Source of the DNA: Crossiella sp. CA-258035
GTDB lineage: Bacteria > Actinomycetota > Actinomycetes > Mycobacteriales > Pseudonocardiaceae
DNA length: 64,000 bases
Direction of reading: 5' to 3'
Assembly (NCBI RefSeq): GCF_030064675.1
Contig: NZ_CP116413.1
Coordinates: forward strand, 3,008,001-3,072,000
Shown: one piece after another, positions 36,098 through 45,310 of the stretch
Numbering within the stretch: position 1 is the first letter of the stretch
Layout: each line of letters opens with the position of its first letter
Program-made: the position numbers and the translations under genes
Notes under the pieces: generated by a model
The model's database searches: none
What the model was told of the DNA's origin: nothing
What the model saw: the letters and a program-made list of their open reading frames with translations, nothing else

Positions 36098-38113
36098 GTG
36101 CCCGATCCGTCCACCTACCGCCCAGCGCCAGGGACCATCCCGGACTCCTTCGGCGTGTACAAGTTCCGCGACGGCACCGGGCGGGTCATCTACGTCGGCA
36201 AGGCCAAGAGCCTGCGCAGTCGGCTCAACTCCTACTTCGCCGACCTCTCCGGGTTGCACCCGCGCACCCGGCAGATGGTCACCACCGCCGCCTCGGTGGA
36301 GTGGACCGTGGTGTCCTCCGAGGTGGAGGCGCTGCAGCTGGAGTACTCCTGGATCAAGGAGTTCGACCCCCGGTTCAACGTCCGCTACCGCGATGACAAG
36401 TCCTACCCGATGCTCGCGGTCACCGTCGGCGAGGAGTTCCCCCGGCTGCACGTCTACCGCGGCCCGCGGCGCAAGGGCGTGCGCTACTTCGGCCCGTACT
36501 CCCACGCCTGGGCGCTGCGCGAGACCATCGACCTGCTGCTGCGGGTCTTCCCCGCGCGCACCTGCACCGGCGGGCTGTTCAAGCGGCACAGCCAGATCGG
36601 CCGGCCCTGCCTGCTCGGCTACATCGACAAGTGCTCCGCGCCCTGCGTCGGCAAGGTCAGCGCCGAGGAGCACCGGGACATCGTCGAGGACTTCTGCGAC
36701 TTCTTCTCCGGCCGCACCGACACCATGATGCGCCGCCTGGAGAAACAGATGCAGGCCGCGGCCGAGGAGCTGGAGTTCGAGAAGGCCGCCCGGCTGCGCG
36801 ATGACCTGGACGCGTTGCGCCGGGCCATGGAGAAGCAGGCCGTGGTGCTCGGCGACGGCACCGACGCGGACGTGATCGCCTTCGCCCAGGACGAGCTGGC
36901 CGCCGCGGTGCAGGTCTTCCACGTGCGTGGCGGGCGGGTCCGCGGCCAGCGCGGCTGGGTGATCGACAAGGTCGAGGAGGTCGACACCCCCGGCCTGGTC
37001 GAGCAGTTCCTCACCCAGTTCTACGGCGAGCAGAACGAGCTCGGCGGACAGGCCGACGGCGGTGGGGGAGAGGCGGTGCCGCGCGAGGTGCTGGTGCCCG
37101 AGCTGCCGCCGGAGGCCGAGGCCGTCACCGAGTGGCTGTCCAAGCTGCGCGGCTCCCGGGTGCAGCTGCGGGTGCCGCAGCGCGGGGACAAGCGCGCGCT
37201 GGCCGAGACCGTGGCCCGCAACGCCGCCGAGGCGTTCACCCAGTTCAAGCTGCGCCGCTCCGGCGACCTCACCGCGCGATCCCTTGCCCTGCAAGAACTC
37301 CAGGACGCGCTGGCGCTGGACACCGCGCCGCTGCGGATCGAGTGCGTGGACGTCAGCCACATCCAGGGCACTGACGTGGTCGCCTCACTGGTGGTCTTCG
37401 AGGACGGGCTGCCGCGCAAGTCCGAGTTCCGGCACTTCGCCATCCGCGGCGAGGCCGGCACCGGTGACGTGGGCGGCGACGTCGGCTCCATCGCCGAGGT
37501 GGTGCGCCGCCGCTTCGCCCGGCACCGCGCCGACGTCGAGGAGATCGCCCGGACCGCCCCGGTCTCTGGCGAGGTCGAGGCGGCCGAAGCCGAGGCCAGG
37601 CCCGGCATCGACCCGGCCACCGGCCGCCCCAGGCGGTTCGCCTACCCGCCCAACCTGCTCGTCATCGACGGTGGCGCGCCCCAGGTCAACGCCGCCGCCG
37701 ACGTGCTCGCCGAGCTCGGTGTGCAGGACGTGGCGGTCATCGGCATCGCCAAGCGGCTGGAGGAGATCTGGCTGCCGGCCGACCCCGATCCGGTGATCCT
37801 GGCCCGCAACAGCGCGGCGATGTACCTGCTGCAGGAGGTTCGGGACAAGGCTCACGACTTCGCCATCCGCTACCACCGGCAGAAGCGGTCCAAGCGGATG
37901 ACCACCTCGGCGCTGGACGACGTGCCGGGCCTGGGCGAGTCCCGCAAGACCGCGCTGCTCAAGCACTTCGGCTCGGTGCGCAAGCTCCGCGCGGCCAGCG
38001 TCGAGCAGCTCACCGAGGTGCCCGGGGTCGGGCGGCAGACGGCACTGGCGGTGCTGGTGGCGTTGCAGAACAAGGACGACAAGCAAGTCCCGCGACAGCA
38101 GGAGGACGGGTGA
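36098..38113 (+). CDS. uvrC: Excinuclease ABC subunit C
   Basis: 671 residues. GIY-YIG nuclease at the N-terminus ([26 protein letters not shown], catalytic Arg and Glu within the first 90 residues), UVR helical hairpin ([24 protein letters not shown]) at about 215. The RNase H-like C-terminal nuclease follows ([38 protein letters not shown] with Asp ligands). Helix-hairpin-helix DNA-binding pairs close the protein ([21 protein letters not shown] and [19 protein letters not shown]). Makes both incisions in nucleotide excision repair. Heads the uvrC-rapZ-yvcK-whiA operon. Confidence 0.96.
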   Translation: MPDPSTYRPAPGTIPDSFGVYKFRDGTGRVIYVGKAKSLRSRLNSYFADLSGLHPRTRQMVTTAASVEWTVVSSEVEALQLEYSWIKEFDPRFNVRYRDDKSYPMLAVTVGEEFPRLHVYRGPRRKGVRYFGPYSHAWALRETIDLLLRVFPARTCTGGLFKRHSQIGRPCLLGYIDKCSAPCVGKVSAEEHRDIVEDFCDFFSGRTDTMMRRLEKQMQAAAEELEFEKAARLRDDLDALRRAMEKQAVVLGDGTDADVIAFAQDELAAAVQVFHVRGGRVRGQRGWVIDKVEEVDTPGLVEQFLTQFYGEQNELGGQADGGGGEAVPREVLVPELPPEAEAVTEWLSKLRGSRVQLRVPQRGDKRALAETVARNAAEAFTQFKLRRSGDLTARSLALQELQDALALDTAPLRIECVDVSHIQGTDVVASLVVFEDGLPRKSEFRHFAIRGEAGTGDVGGDVGSIAEVVRRRFARHRADVEEIARTAPVSGEVEAAEAEARPGIDPATGRPRRFAYPPNLLVIDGGAPQVNAAADVLAELGVQDVAVIGIAKRLEEIWLPADPDPVILARNSAAMYLLQEVRDKAHDFAIRYHRQKRSKRMTTSALDDVPGLGESRKTALLKHFGSVRKLRAASVEQLTEVPGVGRQTALAVLVALQNKDDKQVPRQQEDG

Positions 38114-38988
38114 CCGAGGAGAAGTCCGGCGTCGAGGTGGCGGTGGTGACCGGCCTGTCCGGAGCCGGCCGCAGCACCGCCGCCAAGTGCCTGGAGGACC
38201 TGGGCTGGTTCGTGGTGGACAACCTGCCGCCCGAACTGGTCGCCACCATGGTCGAGCTGGGCGCGCAGGCCCAGGGCGTCATCTCCAGGGTCGCGGTGGT
38301 GATGGACGTGCGCAGCCGCGCCTTCACCGACGACCTGGCCGCGGTGATCAAGGACCTGGACGCGCGCGGCTACAAGCCCAAGGTGCTGTTCCTGGAGGCC
38401 ACCGACGCGGTGCTGATCCGCCGCTTCGAGCACGTCCGCCGCGGCCACCCGCTGCAGGGCGACGGGCGGCTGGCCGACGGCATCGCCAACGAGCGTAGGC
38501 TGCTGACTCCGTTGCGGGAGGAGGCCGACCTGGTGCTGGACACCTCCGCGCTGTCCGTGCACCAGCTGCGCGCCAAGATCGAGGACGCCTTCGGCAGCGA
38601 GACCTCGGCCAGCACCAGGGTCACCGTGCTCTCCTTCGGCTACAAGTACGGCCTGCCGATGGACGCCGACCTGGTGATGGACGTGCGGTTCCTGCCCAAC
38701 CCGTTCTGGATCCCGGAACTGCGCGACTTCACCGGCCTGGACGAGGCGGTGCGCAACTACGTGCTCTCCCAGGAGGGCGCGGAGGAGTTCCTGGAGCGCT
38801 ACCACGAGCTGCTGCGGCTCATCGGCGCCGGCTACCGACGCGAGGGCAAGCGGTACCTGACCCTGGCGATCGGCTGCACCGGTGGCAAGCACCGCAGTGT
38901 GGCGATCTCCGAACAGCTGGCCGGGCTGCTGGCCAAGGAGGACGGCATGGCGGTCAAGGTCGTGCACCGGGACCTGGGGCGGGAGTGA
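38110..38988 (+). CDS. rapZ: RapZ/YvcJ nucleotide-binding protein
   Basis: 292 residues. Walker [16 protein letters not shown] at the N-terminus, Walker B-like [10 protein letters not shown], and the conserved [16 protein letters not shown] and [13 protein letters not shown] blocks of the YvcJ/RapZ family. In E. coli RapZ governs sRNA GlmZ; in Gram-positives the partner is less clear. Overlaps uvrC and yvcK by 4 bases each (GTGA). Confidence 0.94.
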   Translation: MTEEKSGVEVAVVTGLSGAGRSTAAKCLEDLGWFVVDNLPPELVATMVELGAQAQGVISRVAVVMDVRSRAFTDDLAAVIKDLDARGYKPKVLFLEATDAVLIRRFEHVRRGHPLQGDGRLADGIANERRLLTPLREEADLVLDTSALSVHQLRAKIEDAFGSETSASTRVTVLSFGYKYGLPMDADLVMDVRFLPNPFWIPELRDFTGLDEAVRNYVLSQEGAEEFLERYHELLRLIGAGYRREGKRYLTLAIGCTGGKHRSVAISEQLAGLLAKEDGMAVKVVHRDLGRE

Positions 38989-40022
38989 CGCCGGCACCCG
39001 ACGACGAGCCAGGCAGGCCGATCCGCGCCGTCGCGCTGGGCGGCGGCCACGGCCTGCAGGCCACGCTGTCCGCGCTGCGGCGGCTCACCGACGACGTCAC
39101 CGCCGTGGTCACGGTGGCCGACGACGGCGGCTCCTCGGGGCGGCTGCGCCGCGAGCTCGGGCTGCTGCCGCCGGGCGATCTGCGCAAGGCGCTGACCGCG
39201 TTGGCGGACCAGGACGAAGATCGTCTACTGTGGACGGACGTGTTCCAGCACCGCTTCGGCGGTTCGGGCGCGCTGGCCGGGCACGCGGTGGGCAACCTCG
39301 TGCTGGCCGGGCTCCTCGAGGTGCTCGGCGATCCGGTGGCGGTGCTGGACGAGGTGCGCAAACTGTTGGGAGTGCGTGGACGGGTGCTGCCGATGTGCCG
39401 GGTGCCACTGGACATCGAGGCCGACGTGGTCGGTCTCGACGAGGACCCCAGGTCGGTGCGCCGGATCCGCGGCCAGGTCGCGGTGGCCAGCACACCCGGC
39501 CGGGTGCAGCGGGTCCGCCTGCAGGGCGCGGCGCCCGGCGACGAGGCGCCCCGGGCCTGCGAGGAGGCGGTCGCGGCGGTCGAGGCCGCCGACGTCGTGC
39601 TGCTCGGCCCCGGCTCCTGGTTCACCAGCGTGCTGCCGCACCTGCTGGTCCCGGAGCTGCACGAGGCGCTGGTGCACACCAGGGCGCGCAAGGTGGTCGT
39701 GCTCAACCTGGTCCCGCAGCCGGGGGAGACCGAGGGCTTCTCCCCGGAACAGCACCTCCATGTGCTCGCCGAGCACGCGCCCAGGCTCAGGGTGGACGCG
39801 GTGGTGGCCGATACCGACTCGGTGTCCACCCCCGACCGCCTGCGCCGGGCCGCGGCCGCCCTCGGCGCGGTCACCACGCTGCGCAAGATCTGTCACCACG
39901 CCAGCCCGGACCGGCACGACCCGGCGGCGCTCGCGGTGAGTCTGCAGGAAGCACTAGCCGAGATCCCCGGTCCGGGCAGGCCGGCTCCCGGCGAAGAGAA
40001 GGAGGGCCGGCCATGGCGATGA
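38985..40022 (+). CDS. yvcK: YvcK/CuvA-family protein (gluconeogenesis factor)
   Basis: 345 residues. CofD-like fold: [16 protein letters not shown] at the N-terminus binds UDP-sugars in relatives. [61 protein letters not shown] and the late VVADTDSV-type segment follow. Needed for cell shape and growth on gluconeogenic carbon sources in Bacillus and mycobacteria (established knowledge). Overlaps rapZ by 4 bases and whiA by 10. Confidence 0.93.
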   Translation: MTPAPDDEPGRPIRAVALGGGHGLQATLSALRRLTDDVTAVVTVADDGGSSGRLRRELGLLPPGDLRKALTALADQDEDRLLWTDVFQHRFGGSGALAGHAVGNLVLAGLLEVLGDPVAVLDEVRKLLGVRGRVLPMCRVPLDIEADVVGLDEDPRSVRRIRGQVAVASTPGRVQRVRLQGAAPGDEAPRACEEAVAAVEAADVVLLGPGSWFTSVLPHLLVPELHEALVHTRARKVVVLNLVPQPGETEGFSPEQHLHVLAEHAPRLRVDAVVADTDSVSTPDRLRRAAAALGAVTTLRKICHHASPDRHDPAALAVSLQEALAEIPGPGRPAPGEEKEGRPWR

Positions 40023-40993
40023 CCGCCTCGGTCAAGGACGAGCTGAGCCGTCTCACCGTCACCAAGACCTGCTGCCGCCGCGCCGAGGTGTCCTCGCTGC
40101 TGCGCTTCGCCGGCGGCCTGCACATCGTGGCAGGGCGCGTGGTGGTGGAGGCCGAGATCGACACCGGCTCGGCCGCGCGCAGGCTGCGCAAGGAGATCCA
40201 GGAGCTGTTCGGCCACATCAGCGACGTGCACGTGATCACCTCCGGCGGCCTGCGCAAGGGCACCCGGTACGTGGTCAGGGTGGTCAAGGACGGCGACGGG
40301 CTGGCCCGCCAGACCGGCCTGATCGACCCCAGGGGCCGCCCGGTGCGCGGCCTGCCCGCGCACGTGGTCAGCGGCGGCACCTGCGACTCCGAAGCCGCCT
40401 GGCGCGGCGCCTTCCTCGCGCACGGCTCACTCACCGAACCGGGCCGCTCCTCCGCCCTGGAGGTCACCTGCCCCGGCCCCGAGGCGGCCCTCGCGCTGGT
40501 CGGCGCGGCCCGCCGCCTGGGCATCCAGGCCAAGTCCCGTGAGGTCCGCGGCGCCGACCGGGTCGTGGTCCGCGACGGCGACGCCATCGGCGCGCTGCTG
40601 ACCAGGCTCGGCGCCCACTCCAGCGTGCTGGCCTGGGAAGAACGCCGGATGCGCCGCGAGGTGCGGGCCACCGCCAACCGCCTGGCCAACTTCGACGACG
40701 CCAACCTGCGCCGCTCCGCCCGCGCCGCGGTCGCCGCCGCCGCCAGGGTCGAACGAGCCCTGGACATCCTCGGCAACGAGGTCCCCGACCACCTGGTCGC
40801 CGCGGGCCAGCTCCGCCTGGCCCACCGGCAGGCCTCCCTGGAGGAGCTCGGTCAGCTGGCCGAACCGCCGATGACCAAGGACGCGGTGGCGGGCCGGATA
40901 AGGCGTCTGCTGGCCATGGCGGACAAGAAGGCCCGCGAGCTCGGCGTCGGCGACACCGAGAGCGCGGTCACCGCGGACATGCTGGACGCCTGA
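40013..40993 (+). CDS. whiA: Sporulation/cell-division regulator WhiA
   Basis: 326 residues. The N-terminal LAGLIDADG-like fold starts [25 protein letters not shown] with [12 protein letters not shown]; the centre has [24 protein letters not shown]. The C-terminal HTH has the WhiA signature [31 protein letters not shown] and the [12 protein letters not shown] end. ATG 40013 follows AAGGAGGG; an ATG two codons later is an alternative. In Streptomyces WhiA acts with WhiB on division genes. Last gene of the uvrC operon. Chromosomal neighbours would normally be gap-pgk-tpiA. Confidence 0.96.
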   Translation: MAMTASVKDELSRLTVTKTCCRRAEVSSLLRFAGGLHIVAGRVVVEAEIDTGSAARRLRKEIQELFGHISDVHVITSGGLRKGTRYVVRVVKDGDGLARQTGLIDPRGRPVRGLPAHVVSGGTCDSEAAWRGAFLAHGSLTEPGRSSALEVTCPGPEAALALVGAARRLGIQAKSREVRGADRVVVRDGDAIGALLTRLGAHSSVLAWEERRMRREVRATANRLANFDDANLRRSARAAVAAAARVERALDILGNEVPDHLVAAGQLRLAHRQASLEELGQLAEPPMTKDAVAGRIRRLLAMADKKARELGVGDTESAVTADMLDA

Positions 40994-41113
40994 ACGGTCC
41001 GTTCGCTGTCCCCGCCCGGCATACCGAGCCCGCGGGTACCGCGAGCCAGGTCGGGAGGTTTGTTCAGGCAGGGGTAACCGCTCTGACCTGATAGGCCAGC
41101 TCGGGTAGCGGTG

Positions 41114-41150
41114 TGCTGGGCCCGGCCGGAAGTTGCGGCCGGGCCCAGCA
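41114..41150. terminator. Hairpin terminator between whiA and the peptide locus
   Basis: Perfect 15-bp arms (TGCTGGGCCCGGCCG and CGGCCGGGCCCAGCA), 7-base loop. On the plus strand it is followed by a pyrimidine-rich run ending CTCTTTTGTT, so it terminates whiA-side transcripts; it also lies 20 bases past the peptide stop on the other strand. Confidence 0.82.
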
Positions 41151-41169
41151 TCTTCCCCTCTTTTGTTGG

Positions 41170-41238
41170 CTAGGCGCGGTCGCCGGTTCCGCCGCCTCCG
41201 CCAACTTCGACGCAGGAGATGATCTGGGTGGTGGACAT
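41170..41238 (-). CDS. 22-residue peptide gene (putative signal peptide or RiPP precursor)
   Basis: A 22-codon frame begins ATG at 41238, preceded by AAAAAGGAGAAC, the strongest ribosome binding site in this neighbourhood at 7-8 nt spacing. It starts MSTTQIISC and its second half is glycine-rich (VGGGGGTG), ending in Asp-Arg-Ala. It lies 18 nt after the glycosyltransferase-like gene, on the same strand, and is followed by a strong hairpin. One Cys, two Ile, Thr/Ser-rich head, no secretory signal. Too short for standard gene finders. A modified peptide or a signal for the divergent TPR regulator is inferred; the protein family is not recognised. Confidence 0.6.
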   Translation of the reverse strand: MSTTQIISCVEVGGGGGTGDRA

Positions 41239-41256
41239 ATCGTGTTCTCCTTTTTC

Positions 41257-42414
41257 TCAGGTGTCGGCCACTGCTTGTCGGGCCGAGTCAGTGATCCGCA
41301 GCAGGCGGAGGCACCCCGCGCGTAGCAGGTCTGCGGACCTGCTCGGGGCGGAGGTGACAAGCTGGGCCACGGGGGAGCTGGGGCGAGCCGTCCAGTTGAT
41401 CTGAGTACCCAGCGGCACAGCCGGATCCAGGGGCGTGCCGTATCGGGCGACTGCCTCTCCCAGCGAGCAGGGCGCGGTGTTCGGCAGCGGGTTGGCCAAG
41501 TACACGGGTTTCCCGGCGGCCGCGGCGTACGCGGTGAGCAGGCCGTGATCGCCGATGACGTAGTCCGCCGCCGCAACCGGAACCTGCCACCCTTGCCCGA
41601 GGCGCAGGAACCGCACGTGGGACCGTGCCGCGGGCCCGGCCCAGGCAAGTACCTGGCGTCTGCCGTGCCGCACCCACACGTCCGGGTGCAGGTGGCATAT
41701 CAACCGGTCTCCCGATGCGGGCAAGTCGGTGGCGATTCGCCCGAGCAACGCTGGTGACCGGCCGAGCAGTGACTCTGGTCCTCGGGTCGACACCACGAGA
41801 CCCAATCGCTGGTCTTGCTGGACCCCGAGTCGGTCCCGATGAGCGTTCCGGTGGCTGAGGGCGTCGAGCAGGTGGTCGTACACGGGATCGCCCACGACGG
41901 TGGCGTGGCGCCCGATCTCCGGCGAGGTGGATTGAAGCGAGGCCACCGCGGTGCTGTGCGGCAGACCGATGACCATCGCATCGGGGTGCTCCACCCGTTG
42001 GCGGAACAGGCCGCTGAGGGAGGGCAGGCATCGCCGGCCGTTGTGGTCGACGACCTCGCCGTCGGTGGACACTTCGGGCAACAGCAGCAGCGCTCCCTGC
42101 AACCTGCCGACGCCGGTCGGACTGGCAGCAATCACCAGGTCGAACCGTTCGTGCGCCGCGCGTTCCCACGGGGTGATGAGTGCGTCAGCAGCGGTGAGGA
42201 AATCCGCAACCCGGTCATCCGACGGGCCCGGAGGCTGCGTGAACACGACCTGGACCCCGGGCACTCCCTCGACGGCGTTGGCGGCCGCGAGCATCCGTTC
42301 CCCTGCACCGACGCTGTGCACGACGACCAGTACCACCCGGCGCGTCCCACACGTCTGCACGCCGCTCGCGGTTGCCCACCACGGCGTCAGGTGACGTGGA
42401 TTCCGCAATCCCAT
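41257..42414 (-). CDS. GT-B glycosyltransferase-like / CDP-glycerol glycerophosphotransferase-like protein
   Basis: 385 residues, soluble. Motifs that recall the actinobacterial glycerophosphotransferase-like GT-B family: VVVHSVGAGERMLAAANAVE at the N-terminus, IGLPHSTAVASLQ at about residue 150, VVGDPVYDHLLDAL at about 175, LHPDVWVRHG at about 245 and YVIGDHGLLTAYAAAAGKPV at about 290. The donor and acceptor are unknown. ATG 42414 follows AGGAGGG. Together with the 22-codon gene 18 nt downstream it forms a two-gene operon, so it may glycosylate or otherwise modify the peptide, or an associated envelope polymer (inference). Divergent from a SARP-like regulator. Confidence 0.65.
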   Translation of the reverse strand: MGLRNPRHLTPWWATASGVQTCGTRRVVLVVVHSVGAGERMLAAANAVEGVPGVQVVFTQPPGPSDDRVADFLTAADALITPWERAAHERFDLVIAASPTGVGRLQGALLLLPEVSTDGEVVDHNGRRCLPSLSGLFRQRVEHPDAMVIGLPHSTAVASLQSTSPEIGRHATVVGDPVYDHLLDALSHRNAHRDRLGVQQDQRLGLVVSTRGPESLLGRSPALLGRIATDLPASGDRLICHLHPDVWVRHGRRQVLAWAGPAARSHVRFLRLGQGWQVPVAAADYVIGDHGLLTAYAAAAGKPVYLANPLPNTAPCSLGEAVARYGTPLDPAVPLGTQINWTARPSSPVAQLVTSAPSRSADLLRAGCLRLLRITDSARQAVADT

Positions 42415-42462
42415 GTCGCTTTCCCTCCTGGGGCTGGCTCGGATGAGAACAGCGTCGCAAGC

Positions 42463-42496
42463 AGGTGTTGGAGAAGGTGTTGGGAAAGTGTTGGGA
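42463..42496. promoter_or_regulatory. Three direct repeats, probable SARP binding site
   Basis: Three copies of (A/G)GTGTTGG start at 42464, 42476 and 42487, spaced 12 and 11 bp, each followed by G/A-rich bases. Direct heptamer repeats with about 11-bp period are the known binding pattern of SARP winged-helix regulators. Placed between the divergent GT/peptide operon and the SARP-like regulator gene. Confidence 0.65.
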
Positions 42497-42544
42497 GCCA
42501 GGGTGGGAATCCCAACGGGGCGTGGTCTGGTTCACTTGATTGCG

Positions 42545-45304
42545 ATGAGCGAACAGGCGATCGAACTGCAGGTGCTCGGTACCGTGCGACTCGTGGTGAA
42601 CGGCAAGCCGGTGCCGCTGGAGCCACGTCTGTCCACCGTCCTCGCGATTGCGGCGGTTCTGGATGGACAGGTTGACTCTGACGACTTGGCCGCACGGTTC
42701 GACGCGTCCAGGACGACCGTGCGCGGCTACGGGACGATGCTGCGGCGTCGCGCGGGATTCGACCTGGTGAAGAAGAATCAGAATTCCATTCTGCGACTTG
42801 CACTTGGCCGGGAACAGGTCGACCTCTGGCGCTTCAACGCGCTGGTGGCCGAAGCGAGAAGCACGTCAGCAGACCAGAAACTCCGGTTCCTCCTCGCGGC
42901 GACGGAGCTGTGGCAAGGTCCTCCATTGGCCGGCCTGGATCCGCGATTGGTGGAAAGAGAGATAGGGGGGCTGCGGGCCGCTGGACGCCGGGTGTTCCTG
43001 GATTTGATCAGGCTCTGCGCTGCGCAGAAAGGAGCGGAACCGGCCATCGTGCACGCGGAGCGCGCCAGCAAGCTGTTTGCGGACGATGACGAGACCCGGG
43101 AAGTACTGTGGGATCTGTGGTCCCAGTGCGGCCAGGCACAGGCGATCATGGACGACCTGCGTAAGGTGGAAGACGAGCGCAGGCAGTTGGGTTCGCCATT
43201 CACCGGGCTGCGGAGGAAGGCCAAGGCGTTCATCAGCCAGGCGCGGCGGGTGGCCAAGACGAGACCGGCAGGGCAGCCATACCAGCTGCCGCCCATCCGA
43301 GCGGACTTGCGTGGACGCGGTGCCGAACTCGCTGTGCTGGGCGAGTTGATCGTCCCCGACAGCGGAGTTCAGGTCGTCTCCATCAGCGGTCTAGGTGGTC
43401 TGGGCAAAACTGAACTGGCGGTGCAATGGGCGCACTCTGCGCTTGACCACTTTCCGGACGGGGTCCTTTTCGTGGACCTGCAGGGCTACTCCCCAGTCGG
43501 GCCGACAGAGCCGGCGGCCGTGCTGACCGGGTTCGTCAATGCTCTCGACCCAATGCGAACCAACTGGGGGCACGGTGATGTGCTGGCCGCGTACCGGACG
43601 TTGGTGAACACCCGCGCCGTGCTGGTCGTCATCGACAACGCCCGTGATCACCAGCATGCTGCGGACTTGGTGGCGGCGGGAGAGCGCAGCCGCACCGTCA
43701 TCACAACGCGGGCGGCCGTTACCGCTCCGGCCGTCGCGCGTGGTCGGACGTTGCCACTACGGCCGCTCACAGTTGATGCCTGCCTGGCCGTGCTGCGGGA
43801 TTCAGTCGGTGTAGCTTGGGCCCGGACCAACCCCTTCGCGGTCCGAAACTTGATGGCGGTTTGCGGGGGATTCCCGCTGGCAGTCAAGCTCGTCGCTGCA
43901 CAGGCGCACCTGAACAAGGACCCCACGTTCGAGCGGGTGTTGGCCAGACTGGGTTCGCCACATGCGTTGCTGGGTGCGAAACCCGACGGGGAGGCCAAGT
44001 TGCATGATTCACTGAAGTTTTCCTACGAGCTGCTCTCGCCCGAGGCAGCATGGGTGCTGCAAGTCATCGCGATCCATCCCGGTCCGACCATCGCCTGGGA
44101 TGTTGTCGGCTTCCTTTCCGGGCTCCCCGAGCACACGGCGGACGAAGCCATTGATGAACTCCAGCGTGGCAATCTGCTGGACTCGCTGCCGGACAACCGT
44201 TACCGCGTTCACGACTTCGTCCGGGCGTTCGCTTTGAAGCGCGCTACGGCGGAACGTGGAGACCTGGCCGTGGCCGAGGTGCGGAAGCGGCTGCTGGGGT
44301 GGTTGCTGGCGTCCGCGCAGCAATGCGATCGGGCGCTCCGTTCGGGCCGGGAACTCCCTGATGACCTCTGTGCCGATGAGGGCGCGCCGCTTCCCGAGCC
44401 GGCGGACGACGCCGAGGGGAGCCGTTGGTTCGAACGCGAGCACGCCACACTGCTCGCGGTGCTCGACTCCCCGGATTTCCAGACCTTCACAGCTTACCGG
44501 TGGCGGTTGCCACTCGCGTTGTGCTGTTACCACACCCGCAACGGTCCGTGGCTCACCGCGGAGCGCCTGCTGGCCTCGGCGTACGAGATCCCCAAAGATG
44601 AGCTGGACGAGCGGGAGCGAGTCCGTTACCAAGCCGTATGCCACCGGGTGCTGGGCAACATCCAGCGAAAACTCGGTAAGAGCGGTGCGGCAGAGCACAA
44701 CCTGACTACCTCGATCGCCCTCGCCAGCAGCATCGGCGATCCGCTGGAAGTGGCCAACGGGCACCAGCAGATGGGGGTCCTCCAGGAGGACAAGGGGCAG
44801 TGGGAGACGGCACGTCGGCACATGATGATCGCCGGAGACCTCTACGAGAATCTCAAGGACGAGCGCGGCCTGGCGGCCACCCTTCCCACCGAGATCCACT
44901 GCCACCTCCAACTGGGAGAACCGGAACGCGCGCTCGAGCGGGAGGAGTTCGCCGTTGCGGTGATGGCACGTGCCAGCACCCCGTACAACCAGGGTGCCCT
45001 GCATCGCGTCCTGATGAGCTGTTATCTGCGGGTGGAGCAGGACACCGAGGCCATCGCTCACGGCGAGGCGGCACGAGCCTGCTATGTCGAATCCAACTCG
45101 CCGGTCAACGAGGCGCGGGTGCTCAGCGGCCTGGCCCACGTGTATCGAGCGGCGGGGCGTATTGAGGAGGAAAGGGACGCACTGCTGAGCTGCTTGGCCA
45201 TCTACCGGCGACGAGGTTCCGCGAACGAGTTGAGTGCCGAGGACAGATCGATCCGCAAAGCTGTGGAGAACCGGCTCGTGGAACTGGCCGGAAGTGGTGG
45301 CTGA
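42545..45304 (+). CDS. SARP-like regulator with NB-ARC and TPR domains (AfsR type)
   Basis: 919 residues. An N-terminal winged helix (IELQVLGTVRLVVNGKPVPLEPRL) is followed by a bacterial-transcriptional-activation helical domain (about 90-240, QVDLWRFNALVAEARS, ELWQGPPLAGL). An NB-ARC ATPase has P-loop ISGLGGLGKTELAVQW at about 280 and Walker B VLVVIDNARDH at about 360. TPR repeats run from about 600 to the end. Such proteins combine DNA binding with ligand or peptide sensing. ATG 42545 chosen; the longer frame upstream runs through the repeats. Codon third positions look less GC-biased than neighbouring genes, hinting at acquisition. Convergent with the pPIWI-RE gene 6 bases away. Confidence 0.87.
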   Translation: MSEQAIELQVLGTVRLVVNGKPVPLEPRLSTVLAIAAVLDGQVDSDDLAARFDASRTTVRGYGTMLRRRAGFDLVKKNQNSILRLALGREQVDLWRFNALVAEARSTSADQKLRFLLAATELWQGPPLAGLDPRLVEREIGGLRAAGRRVFLDLIRLCAAQKGAEPAIVHAERASKLFADDDETREVLWDLWSQCGQAQAIMDDLRKVEDERRQLGSPFTGLRRKAKAFISQARRVAKTRPAGQPYQLPPIRADLRGRGAELAVLGELIVPDSGVQVVSISGLGGLGKTELAVQWAHSALDHFPDGVLFVDLQGYSPVGPTEPAAVLTGFVNALDPMRTNWGHGDVLAAYRTLVNTRAVLVVIDNARDHQHAADLVAAGERSRTVITTRAAVTAPAVARGRTLPLRPLTVDACLAVLRDSVGVAWARTNPFAVRNLMAVCGGFPLAVKLVAAQAHLNKDPTFERVLARLGSPHALLGAKPDGEAKLHDSLKFSYELLSPEAAWVLQVIAIHPGPTIAWDVVGFLSGLPEHTADEAIDELQRGNLLDSLPDNRYRVHDFVRAFALKRATAERGDLAVAEVRKRLLGWLLASAQQCDRALRSGRELPDDLCADEGAPLPEPADDAEGSRWFEREHATLLAVLDSPDFQTFTAYRWRLPLALCCYHTRNGPWLTAERLLASAYEIPKDELDERERVRYQAVCHRVLGNIQRKLGKSGAAEHNLTTSIALASSIGDPLEVANGHQQMGVLQEDKGQWETARRHMMIAGDLYENLKDERGLAATLPTEIHCHLQLGEPERALEREEFAVAVMARASTPYNQGALHRVLMSCYLRVEQDTEAIAHGEAARACYVESNSPVNEARVLSGLAHVYRAAGRIEEERDALLSCLAIYRRRGSANELSAEDRSIRKAVENRLVELAGSGG

Positions 45305-45310
45305 GGCGCT

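Noticed and set aside
40852-41151. Minus-strand frame starting inside the terminator hairpin after the 22-codon gene
   Set aside because: It runs antisense into whiA and its start sits in a strong hairpin.
41170-41238. The peptide gene as merely a leader or attenuator
   Set aside because: It lies after, not before, the enzyme gene and has its own strong ribosome binding site, so a leader role is unlikely; coding status remains unproven.
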